Assembly (NCBI RefSeq): GCF_018310695.1
Contig: NZ_JAGXCY010000012.1
Coordinates: 1-64,000, forward strand
Reading direction: 5' to 3'
DNA from: Paenibacillus sp. Marseille-Q4541
GTDB lineage: Bacteria > Bacillota > Bacilli > Paenibacillales > Paenibacillaceae
DNA length: 64,000 nucleotides
The position numbers and the translations under genes are program-made. Shown piece by piece: positions 1 to 9,345 of this stretch. Under the pieces are notes generated by a model. The model was given only the letters and a program-made list of their open reading frames with translations, searched no databases and was not told the origin of the DNA. Positions within the stretch are counted from its first letter, which is position 1; each line of letters begins with the position of its first letter.

Positions 1-138
1 ATTTATATAGGTCAGTTTAGCCCAATCATCGGAAATGAGAATAATTTCGTCAAGTGTAGGCAATAACAAACCAATACCCGTGAGATTCTGCCCTTCTGTT
101 TACGAATTGATAAATCACAGAGTAAGGAGTTATTTTAC
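1..138. other. Left edge, unassigned
   Basis: The minus strand is open from about base 96 to the left edge and reads like protein (ending ...LDEIILISDDWAKL...), but no start codon with a ribosome binding site is visible. The plus strand is also open from base 1 to a stop at 64-66. Either could be the end of a neighbouring gene cut by the window; I cannot choose. The TAAGGAG site at about 122-128 serves the next gene. Confidence 0.25.
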
Positions 139-1014
139 ATGAAACGGATTATATTTTGTACTTTGGTTGTATTTGTAGTATTCACAAGCTTCTTCTTACT
201 CCTTCTTCCGGTACAAGCGATGGATTATGAGAATCGTACATATAGCTTCTCAACTGAAAGTAAACAGTTATCTAGTCTGTTATTTATGCCTGAGTCTGTT
301 TCCAAAGAACGAGATCTTAATGAAGTACAACCAAATAAACAAGAGAATGCGAAATCTAAACTTACGCTCGGCCAGCTTCGAAAAAAATATAGAAGCACAT
401 TCGTCACCAATGGACCTCATGTGAAAAGAGTCGCTTTAACGTTTGATGACGTACCAGATCCAAGATTCACCCCTCAAGTACTAGATATTCTAAAGAAATA
501 CGGGGTAAAAGCTACTTTTTTTGTGAATGGTCAAAGAGTACTGAATCATCCCGAACTTGCCAAGCGAATTCATGACGAGGGACATGTCATCGGAAATCAC
601 AGTTTTACTCACCCAGATTTTAATAAAATAACGATGCCTGCTTTTGTTAAAGAAATTGAAAAAACAGAAAAAGCGATATTCCCTATCACCGGATATATTC
701 CCAAACTGATTCGTCCACCTTATGGTGAAATTACGGAAGAACAACTGGTATGGGCTGCTGCGCACAATTATCAAATCGTAAATTGGAATGTGGATTCTTT
801 GGACTGGAAAGGTTTGAACAAAGAACAAGTGCTGTCTAACATTCTTTCCGGGATTAAACCTGGTGCCATTGTGCTTCAACATGCGGGAGGCGGGCACGGG
901 TCAAAACTTCAGGGAACCATTGAAGCTTTGCCAGAAGTCATTAAATCTTTAAAAAAACAAGGATACGAAATTGTCACAGTACCTGAACTACTTGGAATTG
1001 ACAAAGCAAAATAA
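139..1014 (+). CDS. Polysaccharide deacetylase (peptidoglycan/chitooligosaccharide type)
   Basis: Predicted exported carbohydrate esterase family 4 enzyme that removes acetyl groups from N-acetylated cell-wall sugars. Residues 1-27 form a signal peptide or membrane anchor (charged start, long hydrophobic core, VQA). The NodB domain covers about 95-285: LTFDD at 100-104 gives the catalytic Asp and first metal Asp, NHSFTHPDF at about 153-161 gives the two metal-binding His, RPPYG at about 192-196 forms the active-site wall, and LQHAGG near 245 gives the last catalytic His. All CE4 motifs are present, so it should be active. Start ATG follows TAAGGAG. It stands alone and ends at a bidirectional terminator. 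The exact substrate (PdaA-like muramic acid or GlcNAc) is not resolved. Confidence 0.88.
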   Translation: MKRIIFCTLVVFVVFTSFFLLLLPVQAMDYENRTYSFSTESKQLSSLLFMPESVSKERDLNEVQPNKQENAKSKLTLGQLRKKYRSTFVTNGPHVKRVALTFDDVPDPRFTPQVLDILKKYGVKATFFVNGQRVLNHPELAKRIHDEGHVIGNHSFTHPDFNKITMPAFVKEIEKTEKAIFPITGYIPKLIRPPYGEITEEQLVWAAAHNYQIVNWNVDSLDWKGLNKEQVLSNILSGIKPGAIVLQHAGGGHGSKLQGTIEALPEVIKSLKKQGYEIVTVPELLGIDKAK

Positions 1015-1019
1015 AAAAA

Positions 1020-1052
1020 CACCTGTGCAAAACGGCATGTTTTACACAGGTG
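1020..1052. terminator. Bidirectional intrinsic terminator
   Basis: A 14-base near-perfect inverted repeat (CACCTGTG.../...CACAGGTG) with a 5-base loop. It is flanked by A-runs on the left and CTTTT on the right, so it can end both the deacetylase and the convergent LysM/3D gene. Confidence 0.85.
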
Positions 1053-1069
1053 CTTTTCATAAAAAGCTA

Positions 1070-1729
1070 CTATTTGAGTACATATAATTTGATATCCTGG
1101 ATACCAAATTTTGATACAAAGCTTTTACTTCCTGGAATGAAAATATCGATTTTATTTCCTTTAATCGCTCCACCAATATCCGTTGCAGTAGCTACGAATG
1201 CTTTATCAGGAAGACCGTCATGAGAATGACCAGTAACAAGTACTTTTGTTCCAAGTGGAATTACTTTTGGATCAACAGCAATCGTTCCAAGCTTCAGCGG
1301 ATTACCATAATAGTCTACTGCTCCGTATCCACCATTCTCAGCAGAGTCAGAAGAGTAAGCCGTAGCTTTGACATTCATTGTTTTACTGTAATCAAATGTT
1401 TTGCCCCAAGCTTCAACTACTTTGTTGCTGCTGTCAACATTCAGACTTGCTGCCATAACCTTATTTCCGGCTGCACTTACCGTATTCTTCGAACTTTCAG
1501 TTGGAAGTGTAAGTTTTAATCCCTCGTAAATATTGTATGGTGAAATTTCTTTGTTAGCGTTCATCAATTTTTCTAAGTTAATATCGTATTTTTGGGAAAG
1601 TTTATAAAAAGTATCTCCTTCTTTAGCTACATACACTTGCTCTGCATGAACAGGAATACTTTGTACCATTAGGGTAACACCTAGAAGTGCTGCTGCCACC
1701 GTAGTGGATTTCTTAATCAGTTTAAACAT
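1070..1729 (-). CDS. LysM and 3D domain cell-wall protein (YocH-like)
   Basis: Secreted 219-residue protein. Residues 1-29 are a signal peptide ending in VHA. One LysM repeat (about 31-75, VAKEGDTFYKLSQKYDI) should bind peptidoglycan. The C-terminal 3D domain (about 120-219) carries the conserved aspartates in AVDPKVIPLGT, ATDIGG and KIDIFI, the fold shared with lytic transglycosylase MltA-type double-psi barrels. In Bacillus such proteins (YocH, YabE group) are wall hydrolases; that role here is inferred from the family. The ATG follows AGGAGG. I looked for a WalR operator upstream and found only loosely matching TGTAAY/TGTTAC motifs in the wrong arrangement. Confidence 0.85.
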   Translation of the reverse strand: MFKLIKKSTTVAAALLGVTLMVQSIPVHAEQVYVAKEGDTFYKLSQKYDINLEKLMNANKEISPYNIYEGLKLTLPTESSKNTVSAAGNKVMAASLNVDSSNKVVEAWGKTFDYSKTMNVKATAYSSDSAENGGYGAVDYYGNPLKLGTIAVDPKVIPLGTKVLVTGHSHDGLPDKAFVATATDIGGAIKGNKIDIFIPGSKSFVSKFGIQDIKLYVLK

Positions 1730-1866
1730 AATTGCCTCCTATTGCGTAGCCTCTTAACAGAAGCTTCTGAGTTGTTGTCGTGTGAGCTGAAGATAATATA
1801 TCACAACTTTGTAACCTGTGCGCATGTAATTGTTACCAATCTGTTATTGTGTTACGTGAAGTGCAT

Positions 1867-1918
1867 AAAAATAGCTCTCCTAAACATGAATAAAAATCAT
1901 GTTAGGAGAGCTATTTTT
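1867..1918 (-). terminator. Intrinsic terminator of the amino-acid ABC operon
   Basis: Long inverted repeat (AAAATAGCTCTCCTAA / TTAGGAGAGCTATTTT) with a short AT-rich loop, followed on the minus strand by a T-run. It lies just past the ATPase stop codon. Confidence 0.85.
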
Positions 1919-1945
1919 GTAACCTTTTATTCATCTATTATCGAG

Positions 1946-2674
1946 CTATAACACCTTACTCAAAAAGTCTTTTGTACGTGGATGCTGAGGGTTATTAAAT
2001 ACTTCTTCTGGTGTTCCCTCTTCTACGATTTTACCGCCATCCATGAATACAATTCGATCTCCGACTTCCCGAGCAAATCCCATCTCATGAGTAACAATAA
2101 CCATTGTCATTCCGCCATCAGCAAGTTTTTTCATTACATCAAGCACTTCCCCAACCATCTCAGGATCAAGTGCTGACGTCGGTTCATCAAACAGCATTAC
2201 GTGCGGCTGCATCGCAAGCGCTCTTGCAATGGCAATACGTTGCTTTTGCCCACCAGATAGCTGATTGGGATACATGTCCTTTTTGTCCGATAACCCAACT
2301 GTTTTAAGCAGTTGATCGGTAATCGTATGTGCTTCCTGCGCAGGTAAGTTTTTCACGGTCGTAGGAGCAAGTGTAATATTTTGACCTACCGTCTTATGCG
2401 GGAATAAATTAAAGTGCTGGAACACCATCCCCATTTTTTCACGGGTAGAATTAATATTGTGTTTAGGATCCGTAATGGATGCTCCTTCAAATAAAATCTC
2501 GCCGTCAGTCGGTACTTCTAGCAGGTTTAGGCAACGTAAAAAAGTACTTTTCCCTGAACCGGAAGGACCGATGACAACAACGACCTCTCCCTTGGCAATT
2601 TCAATATCAATTCCTTTAAGGATTTCCAGTTTCCCGAAGGATTTATGCAAATTTTTAACGCTTATCACTAGCAC
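1946..2674 (-). CDS. Polar amino-acid ABC transporter, ATP-binding protein (GlnQ type)
   Basis: Cytoplasmic ATPase subunit, 242 residues, the usual length for the GlnQ/HisP/ArtP group. Walker A is GPSGSGKST near residue 37, the signature is LSGGQKQR, Walker B is [14 protein letters not shown] and the H-loop is [12 protein letters not shown] start preceded by AAAGGAAG; a second GTG lies two codons in. Its start overlaps the end of the upstream fused binding-protein/permease gene by 20 bases, indicating translational coupling. The two genes together make a complete importer. The substrate (Gln, Glu, Arg, Cys or similar) cannot be read from the sequence. Confidence 0.93.
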   Translation of the reverse strand: MLVISVKNLHKSFGKLEILKGIDIEIAKGEVVVVIGPSGSGKSTFLRCLNLLEVPTDGEILFEGASITDPKHNINSTREKMGMVFQHFNLFPHKTVGQNITLAPTTVKNLPAQEAHTITDQLLKTVGLSDKKDMYPNQLSGGQKQRIAIARALAMQPHVMLFDEPTSALDPEMVGEVLDVMKKLADGGMTMVIVTHEMGFAREVGDRIVFMDGGKIVEEGTPEEVFNNPQHPRTKDFLSKVL

Positions 2675-4118
2675 TCAACTTCCTTTCGAATAGACCCAAC
2701 AGCTTGGATAGCATAAAGGTTAGAATGAAATAAATCGCAGCAGCAATAATGTAAGGGCTCAAACCTTCATAAGTAATGTTTCTGATGGCATTCGCTTGAT
2801 ACATAATGTCAGCCATACCGATAACCGAGATAATAGAAGATTCTTTAATAATCGTAATAAACTCGTTACCGATCGCAGGCAGTACCGTCTTCAAAGCTTG
2901 AGGAAGAATGATGTGCCGAAGCGCAGCACTGCGTGTCATCCCTAGTGAACGTGCAGCTTCCATCTGACCCTTATCCACACCTTGAATCCCTGCTCTAAAT
3001 ATTTCAGCTAAATAAGCTGAGCTGTTAATGGAAAGCGTGATGACACCGGATTGCAGTGGTGACAAGTTAACACCGAATACGAGCGCAAGACCATAATGAA
3101 TAATCATCAGCTGTACAAGCATTGGTGTACCACGTAACACCTCAACATAAGCCGTACCGATCCATCTGAGTACTCTCATTCCCGACATGCGAATTAATGT
3201 AATGATTAAGCCAATGAGAAAACCAAAGATAACCCCAAGGGCGGATAACATAAGCGTATACCCAATTCCCTTAGCATAATAATGGCGATATTCATAAGCA
3301 ATATCGAATATATTTCTGTCCTTATCAGGAGCATTACCAGAAGCAAGGAAGCTGGCTTCCTCAACCATTTTGGTAATTCCATCGTCTTGTTTTAATTCAG
3401 CCAAAGTGGCATTGATTACATTTAATAATTCCGTATTTCCCTTAGCCACACCGATGGCAGCTTCCGATTCGGAATCCATAGGGACTGCGTCCGATAGAAC
3501 AATCTTATCGTTTAAATAACCTTTGGCAACCGTATCTTCAACAATTAGAGCATCAACACGTTTCGTTTCCAGCTGAAGTACGATATCTCCGATTTTGTCC
3601 AGCGATACCAGACTTGCATTCTTAACTCCTAGGGCAATTTCCTCTTGGATTGAACCCTTCTGAACGCCAATTGTCGTTCCTTCAAGGTCAGTCATCGTCT
3701 GATACTTATCTGAATCTTCACTTCGAACCAAGACAACTTGCCTTGCTTTATAATAAGGATCAGAGAAATCGATACTTTGACGGCGTTCTTCTGTAGGAGT
3801 CATTCCCGATATAACGAGGTCAACACGTCCGCTCTGAAGTGCAGGCAGCATACTGTCAAATCCCATATCTTCAATGACAAGTTCTGCGTCCATTTTCTTA
3901 GCAATTGCTTTCGCTATTTCAATGTCAAAACCGACAATTTGATCTTTACCATCAATTGTTTTGTGAAACTCATAAGGTGGGAAATCCGCGCTAGTCCCAA
4001 GAACCAGCGTCTTCTTACTGTTGTCTACAGCATCCGTAGCATAAACCGAAGACATTCCTACTGGAAGCAGCAAGAATATACACATTAAAAACATAAGTAA
4101 CCGAACTGTTTTTTTCAA
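2655..4118 (-). CDS. Amino-acid ABC transporter, fused substrate-binding protein and permease
   Basis: One polypeptide of about 487 residues joins an exported solute-binding domain (mature part up to about residue 250, with [24 protein letters not shown] and GMTPTEERR typical of family 3 SBPs) to a HisM/GlnP-type permease (five or so membrane segments; EAA loop [22 protein letters not shown]). The first hydrophobic segment is a signal or anchor. I place the start at the TTG at 4118 because AAGGAGAG lies 7 bases before it; an ATG 28 codons upstream has no such site and falls close to the promoter. Fusions of this sort are known in Firmicutes (GlnPH). The ATPase gene overlaps its 3' end. Confidence 0.9.
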   Translation of the reverse strand: MKKTVRLLMFLMCIFLLLPVGMSSVYATDAVDNSKKTLVLGTSADFPPYEFHKTIDGKDQIVGFDIEIAKAIAKKMDAELVIEDMGFDSMLPALQSGRVDLVISGMTPTEERRQSIDFSDPYYKARQVVLVRSEDSDKYQTMTDLEGTTIGVQKGSIQEEIALGVKNASLVSLDKIGDIVLQLETKRVDALIVEDTVAKGYLNDKIVLSDAVPMDSESEAAIGVAKGNTELLNVINATLAELKQDDGITKMVEEASFLASGNAPDKDRNIFDIAYEYRHYYAKGIGYTLMLSALGVIFGFLIGLIITLIRMSGMRVLRWIGTAYVEVLRGTPMLVQLMIIHYGLALVFGVNLSPLQSGVITLSINSSAYLAEIFRAGIQGVDKGQMEAARSLGMTRSAALRHIILPQALKTVLPAIGNEFITIIKESSIISVIGMADIMYQANAIRNITYEGLSPYIIAAAIYFILTFMLSKLLGLFERKLSASDKR

Positions 4119-4172
4119 CTTCTGTCTCTCCTTAGCTGACGATAGATCATGAATTTTTTTATAAGATTGGAC

Positions 4173-4202
4173 TATTATAAGTGAAAATGTATGAATATGC
4201 AA
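4173..4202 (-). promoter_or_regulatory. Sigma-A promoter for the amino-acid ABC operon
   Basis: On the minus strand TTGCAT (4197-4202) and TATAAT (4173-4178) are 18 bases apart. Transcription would begin near 4166, about 48 bases before the TTG start at 4118, which supports that start. Confidence 0.7.
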
Positions 4203-4271
4203 TGAAATTTCTTTATATTTTCATAGTTTTCTGTTGATGAGCTTGAATAACAAGACGATTTTAGATGCTGG

Positions 4272-4280
4272 TGCTATAAT
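4272..4280 (+). promoter_or_regulatory. Extended -10 promoter of the M20 peptidase gene
   Basis: TGCTATAAT is an extended -10 element; no good -35 is seen 17 bases upstream. It lies inside the longest open frame of the next gene and so argues for the downstream TTG start at 4342. Confidence 0.6.
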
Positions 4281-4341
4281 GTATATATTCTTTCGATACA
4301 ACAGTGCATCTGTAAACTACAAATCAAGGGAGAGTCTAATT

Positions 4342-5508
4342 TTGAACAAACAAACCATAAACGCCACCATCGATCAGTATAGTTCCCGTTTTAAAGAGAT
4401 TTCATTATATATTGGAGCAAATCCCGAGCTTGGAAACGAAGAATATCTTGCTTCAAAAAGATTAAAAGAAGAACTAATCTATCACGGATTTGAAGTAGAG
4501 GCACCTGTACTCGGTCTTGACACTGCATTTATTGGTACTTATAGCTCTTCCAAACCAGGTCTGAAAGTTGCCTTGTTATGTGAATATGACGCTTTACCGG
4601 AAATTGGACATGCATGTGGACACCACCTGATCTGTATGATGGGTCTGGGTGCAGCAGTTGGCCTGAAATCGGTTATTGATACGATTGGCGGAACAATTAA
4701 AGTATTCGGGACGCCTGCTGAAGAAACACGGGGTGCGAAAGTCCCGATGGCTACAGCTGGACTATTTGATGACTGTGATGTCGCGATGATGACTCACCCG
4801 TTTTATGCGTATGAAAAATCAGGTCAATCGCTTGCCATCGATGCTATCCAATTTGAGTTTTTTGGTAAATCTTCTCATGCTGCTGCAAGCCCTCATGAAG
4901 GCATTAATGCACTTGACGCCGTAATTCAAACGTTTAATGGCATCAATGCTTTCCGTCAGCAAGTGAAAAGCTCAGTTCGCATCCATGGTGTCATTAACCA
5001 TGGCGGAGAGGCAGCTAACATCATTCCTGACTATGCCTCCGCACAATTTTATGTGCGAGCTGCTACACGTAAGGAACTCAATGTATTGACAGAGCGTGTG
5101 ATTCAGATTGCGGAAGGATCAGCCCTCCAAACTGGTTGTAAACTCACAACCTCTAATTATGAAACTTCATATGATGAGATGTATACGAATGAAACTTTAT
5201 CTGACGTTTTTTCATCTAACCTCGTTGAACTTGGCATTGCAGAAGAAGAAATTGTGACAGGTAACGATCATGGATCCATGGACATGGGTAATGTCTCTTT
5301 ACGTGTTCCCGCAATCCATCCATACATCAAAATTATTAATGAAAAACATGCGCTCCACTCCATCGAGTTCAGAGATCTTGCGATGAAAGAACAAGCACTT
5401 GATGGAATGATCCTAGGCGCCAAAGCGCTGGCTGGCACTGCTTATGACGTCATTACTCAACCTGAACTTCTCGCTTCCATTCAGGCAGAATTTCAACGTA
5501 ATGCTTAA
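4342..5508 (+). CDS. M20 family metallopeptidase / amidohydrolase
   Basis: Predicted zinc-dependent hydrolase of amide bonds in N-acyl amino acids or dipeptides (AbgB/ACY1-like). Catalytic landmarks: CEYDALPEIGHACGHH (metal Asp and the DxLP-GHACGHH signature), TPAEETRG (catalytic Glu pair), MMTHPF, and ALHSIEF near the end for the last metal ligand. The dimerisation lid is the middle segment with SSHAAASPHEGINALDA. Start TTG at 4342 is chosen because AAGGGAGAG stands 7-8 bases ahead; the longest frame would begin upstream of the promoter. It is divergent from the amino-acid importer, so a shared role in peptide or amide use is plausible but unproven. Confidence 0.88.
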   Translation: MNKQTINATIDQYSSRFKEISLYIGANPELGNEEYLASKRLKEELIYHGFEVEAPVLGLDTAFIGTYSSSKPGLKVALLCEYDALPEIGHACGHHLICMMGLGAAVGLKSVIDTIGGTIKVFGTPAEETRGAKVPMATAGLFDDCDVAMMTHPFYAYEKSGQSLAIDAIQFEFFGKSSHAAASPHEGINALDAVIQTFNGINAFRQQVKSSVRIHGVINHGGEAANIIPDYASAQFYVRAATRKELNVLTERVIQIAEGSALQTGCKLTTSNYETSYDEMYTNETLSDVFSSNLVELGIAEEEIVTGNDHGSMDMGNVSLRVPAIHPYIKIINEKHALHSIEFRDLAMKEQALDGMILGAKALAGTAYDVITQPELLASIQAEFQRNA

Positions 5509-5551
5509 TCAATAATTACAATTCCCTTTCTTCTAGAAAAGAAAAACATAC

Positions 5552-5590
5552 AAAAAACAGGGTTTTGCCAAGTGGCAAAACCCTGTTTTT
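5552..5590. terminator. Bidirectional terminator
   Basis: Perfect 18-base inverted repeat (AAAAACAGGGTTTTGCCA and its complement) with A and T tails on both sides. It separates the convergent M20 peptidase and glgA genes. Confidence 0.9.
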
Positions 5591-5606
5591 ATTTATCCCA
5601 TTCACT

Positions 5607-7043
5607 TTAATTCTGCTCTGTTATTGTTTCATAGATATCGAGATAAGCTCTCGCTGACACTTCCCAGCTATAGTCGCCGCTCATTGCATTATTCCTAATT
5701 TTGTTCCAATGTTCTTCTTGTGTAAAAAATGATTCTGCACGTCGAATCGTATGGAGCATGTCATGAGCATTATAGTTTGTGAAAGTAAATCCAGTCCCTT
5801 CACCAGACACTTCATTATAAGCTTGAACGGTATCATTAAGCCCACCCGTCTCTCTTACAATCGGAATACTTCCATATTGCAAAGCGAGTAATTGACTAAT
5901 GCCACATGGTTCAAATTGGGAAGGCATGAGGAACATATCGCTTCCAGCATAGAACCTTCTCGACAACCCTTCATTGAAGCGAATCTGTGCCGACATTTTT
6001 AATGGATAACGTTTTTCAGCTTCCCGGAACCAATGCTCGTAAGATTCTTCTCCTGTTCCAAGAAGAATAAACTGAATATCATCGTAATACAATAATTCAT
6101 CGAGCACTCTGGATACAAGGTCAAGACCTTTTGATTCCACGAGACGGGTAACCATTGCAATGACAGGCACATCAGGACGAACAGGTAATCCCAGTTCCTT
6201 TTGAAGAGCGATCTTATTTAGAGCTTTCTGTTCAAGCTGTTGCTTACTATACGTTGCAGTTATCTCCTCATCCGTTTCTGGATTGTAACTGTCCGTGTCA
6301 ATACCATTAACAATCCCTGTCAGGCGACCGTCGATGGAGCGTAAAAGACCATCTAGACCATATCCGTAATGAGATGTTTTGATCTCTTCTGCATAGGTTG
6401 GGCTAACGGTGGTGACATGATCAGAGTAGACCAGACCCGCTTTCATGAAGTTCAGATTACCGTAGTATTCTACGCCATCGGAGGTGAAGTAACGACTATC
6501 CAGTGCAAGCAGATCGCTATGTACCTCATAGGGGAATATCCCTTGGTAGAGTAAATTATGGATCGTAAATACAGTTTTGATGGACTGATAGGCAGCGATG
6601 TGGTCAAAATGAGCCTTTTTCAGCAGTGGGATCATCGCTGTATGCCAATCATGGCAATGAATAACTTCTGGATTAAAATCCAGAAGAGGGATAACCTCGA
6701 GTACCGCGCGATTAAAGAAAGCAAATCGTTCACCATCATCTGAGTAACCGTAAATACCATCTCTTCCAAAATAGTACTCATTATCAATGAAATAAAAAGT
6801 TACACCTTGATGAACGAGTTGCTCCACTCCGCAATATTGCTTGCGCCAGCCCACATAGACATCTGTAACTTCTATGGGTTCCATTTTTTCTTTATACCGT
6901 TCAGGTATACCTTTGTATTTGGGTAAAATGACACGAACATCTACATCTTTAGTTAAAGCCTGGGGCAGAGCACCGATTACATCGGCAAGTCCTCCCGTTT
7001 TTATAAATGGATGACCTTCTGCTGCGACGAATAGTACATTCAT
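5607..7043 (-). CDS. glgA: Glycogen synthase (ADP-glucose, GT5)
   Basis: Extends alpha-1,4-glucan chains from ADP-glucose. The N-terminal domain has KTGGLADVIGALP, the synthase signature that binds ADP-glucose. The C-terminal Rossmann half has VTRLVESKGLDLV and PSQFEPCGISQLLALQYG (with the catalytic Glu) followed by ETGGLNDTV. At 478 residues it matches bacterial GlgA. The start is the ATG at 7043, because an ATG six codons earlier sits inside the AAGGAGG ribosome site. It is 50 bases downstream of glgB on the same strand, so glgB-glgA form an operon; glgC is divergent. Confidence 0.96.
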   Translation of the reverse strand: MNVLFVAAEGHPFIKTGGLADVIGALPQALTKDVDVRVILPKYKGIPERYKEKMEPIEVTDVYVGWRKQYCGVEQLVHQGVTFYFIDNEYYFGRDGIYGYSDDGERFAFFNRAVLEVIPLLDFNPEVIHCHDWHTAMIPLLKKAHFDHIAAYQSIKTVFTIHNLLYQGIFPYEVHSDLLALDSRYFTSDGVEYYGNLNFMKAGLVYSDHVTTVSPTYAEEIKTSHYGYGLDGLLRSIDGRLTGIVNGIDTDSYNPETDEEITATYSKQQLEQKALNKIALQKELGLPVRPDVPVIAMVTRLVESKGLDLVSRVLDELLYYDDIQFILLGTGEESYEHWFREAEKRYPLKMSAQIRFNEGLSRRFYAGSDMFLMPSQFEPCGISQLLALQYGSIPIVRETGGLNDTVQAYNEVSGEGTGFTFTNYNAHDMLHTIRRAESFFTQEEHWNKIRNNAMSGDYSWEVSARAYLDIYETITEQN

Positions 7044-7093
7044 TACTGCTTCCTCCTTCATTATGTCTAACCTGATTGTATGTGATTTCCATT

Positions 7094-9148
7094 CTATAAG
7101 GACGGTACGTCCTCTTTCACTTTCTTTTTTGTTTGTTTTTTAGGTTTTACCTTCATGTCCATCGCAGCCTCTGTTTTCTTCCTTGGTTCTTTTGCGGAAG
7201 TTTTCAAGGCTGGCTTATCCTTTGTTGTAGTTCCAGTTTTACCTCTGGGCGTCTTCTTTAAAATGACGACACTTAAAGGAGGTAAAGTGACGGCTAAACT
7301 ATTAGGCTGCCCATGTAAATCGATCTTCTCGGTGCGAAGTTCTCCATTTAGGAGACCTTGTCCGCCAAAATCCATATGATCACTGTTAAGAACCTCTATA
7401 TATGAGCCAGGACGATAGACACCTACTCTATAATCGGTACGAGTTACTGGCTGTAAATTGATGAGTACGATCAGTGAATCACTGGGTTTATTCCCTTTTC
7501 TTACATAAGAAAGTACGCTTTGAGAACGGTCATCGGCAGTGATCCATTCAAATCCATCCCTACTATGATCAAGTTCCCATAATCCTTTTTCCTGTAAATA
7601 AAACTCATTCAGTGTCTTGGAAAAATGGAGGAGCTTACGATGGCTTTCATAGTCTAGTAAGAACCAATCTAATGGTTCTTCATCCTTCCATTCGATGAAT
7701 TGACCGAATTCACCGCCCATAAACAGTAATTTTTTACCGGGTGAAGTCATGAAATATCCCAATAGCGCTCGCAGCCCAGCAAATTTTTGATCATAACTGC
7801 CTGGCATTTTATCAAGTAGCGATTTTTTCCCATGTACTACTTCATCATGTGATAAAGGAAGTAGATGATTTTCGTTATAAGCGTAGACCATCGGGAAGGT
7901 TAATAAATTATGTTTGTCAGGACGTTCAGTAAAATCTGTCTCAAAATATTCAAGCGTGTCATTCATCCAACCCATGTTCCATTTGTAATTAAAACCGAGG
8001 CCTCCAGCATACACAGGACTTGTTACCTGAGACCAGGAACTTGATTCCTCTGCCATCATAAGGGCTGCAGGATAATAATGAAAAATTGTTTCGTTTAATT
8101 GTTTAATGAATTCAATGGCTTCCACATTCTCGTTCGTACCACGCTCGTTAAGTCTGAATTGACCTTCTTTTTTCTCGAAGTCCAGTTTCAGCATGCTTGT
8201 AACTGCATCAATACGAAGACCATCAATATGGTACATATCCATCCAATAAATTGCATTCGAAATGAGGAATGATCTGACCTCAGGCTTGGAATAATCAAAA
8301 CTAAGTGTACCCCAACCTGGTTTTTCTGCTTTAAGCGGATCGCCATATTCGAATAACGGGGTTCCATCAAACATCCGAAGTCCATGAGCATCTTTGGCAA
8401 AATGCGCCGGTACCCAGTCCAAAATAACTCCAATGCCTGCTTGATGTAGCTGATCAATCAAATACATAAACTCATGCGGCGTCCCGTACCTACTTGTTGG
8501 AGCGTAATAACCGGTATTTTGGTATCCCCATGACAAGTCGTATGGATGTTCAGTAATTGGCATAAACTCTACATGAGTGTATGACATTTCTTTCAGATAA
8601 GGGATTAATAACTCGGGCATTTCAGCATATGTATAAAATTCCCCAGTCTCTTTTTGCTTCCATGTTCCAAAATGCATTTCATATATATGAAGCGGTTTTT
8701 GATACAGTTCCTTTTGTTTACGACGCCAAGTAGCATCCTTCCACTTATATCCTTCAATCTTAGATGTAATGGAAGCCGTATTCGGTCTCACTTCTGCGTG
8801 AAACCCGTACGGATCAGCGCGCAGTAACGATTCATTATAGGGTGTAACAATATGATATTTGTAAAAAGTTCCCTCTTCCATACCGGGAAAAAAGCGAGTC
8901 CAAAGCCCAGAATCGGGTATCTTATATAATATATCCGATTCCCCCAGACCGTGATAACCGTTGCGATCGAGAGCAAGGCCTACTTTTGACGCATGCGGTG
9001 CCCAGACTGTGAAGCGGTAACCTGATACTCCGTCTTCCTGAACCGGATGAGCTCCGAGAAAATGATAACTAAAATGTGACGTTCCTTCATGAAATAAGTA
9101 AACATCTTCTGGAGATATAAAAGATTCGGATAATTTGTTATCAATCAA
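7094..9148 (-). CDS. glgB: 1,4-alpha-glucan branching enzyme (GH13)
   Basis: Makes alpha-1,6 branches in glycogen. The CBM48 domain is at about 35-130 and the GH13 barrel follows, with DWVPAHF, GLRIDAVTSML (nucleophile Asp), MMAEESSSW (acid Glu) and LPLSHDEVVHGK. A C-terminal beta domain ends near residue 640. The last 45 or so residues are an added low-complexity tail rich in Lys and Thr, absent from most GlgB proteins. Two TTG starts are possible: 9184 (weak GGGG site) and 9148 (AGGTGA five bases ahead); I prefer 9148, which matches the usual N-terminus. Confidence 0.95.
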   Translation of the reverse strand: MIDNKLSESFISPEDVYLFHEGTSHFSYHFLGAHPVQEDGVSGYRFTVWAPHASKVGLALDRNGYHGLGESDILYKIPDSGLWTRFFPGMEEGTFYKYHIVTPYNESLLRADPYGFHAEVRPNTASITSKIEGYKWKDATWRRKQKELYQKPLHIYEMHFGTWKQKETGEFYTYAEMPELLIPYLKEMSYTHVEFMPITEHPYDLSWGYQNTGYYAPTSRYGTPHEFMYLIDQLHQAGIGVILDWVPAHFAKDAHGLRMFDGTPLFEYGDPLKAEKPGWGTLSFDYSKPEVRSFLISNAIYWMDMYHIDGLRIDAVTSMLKLDFEKKEGQFRLNERGTNENVEAIEFIKQLNETIFHYYPAALMMAEESSSWSQVTSPVYAGGLGFNYKWNMGWMNDTLEYFETDFTERPDKHNLLTFPMVYAYNENHLLPLSHDEVVHGKKSLLDKMPGSYDQKFAGLRALLGYFMTSPGKKLLFMGGEFGQFIEWKDEEPLDWFLLDYESHRKLLHFSKTLNEFYLQEKGLWELDHSRDGFEWITADDRSQSVLSYVRKGNKPSDSLIVLINLQPVTRTDYRVGVYRPGSYIEVLNSDHMDFGGQGLLNGELRTEKIDLHGQPNSLAVTLPPLSVVILKKTPRGKTGTTTKDKPALKTSAKEPRKKTEAAMDMKVKPKKQTKKKVKEDVPSL

Positions 9149-9345
9149 GAGATCACCTGCTTTTTTAAAATAGAATGGATTCAAATTGATTATTACCCCA
9201 TTTTCTCCAAAATGAAAATGAAAAATAGCTACACGAAAATAATACTTTTATTTTTTGTTATTTTCTGAAAATGGTGATTCATCCGTGCTGGGCTTCGTTT
9301 AAGTATATATCACGGAAAACATACAAATGGGAGGGAAACAAAAAA

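Noticed and set aside
1741-1860. WalR-type operator before the LysM/3D gene
   Set aside because: TGTAAC, TGTAAT and TGTTAC motifs exist but lack the 5-base spacing and lie on the wrong strand for a direct repeat.
9185-9345. A sporulation-sigma promoter for glgC
   Set aside because: TAAGTATATAT could be a -10 element but no matching -35 was convincing.
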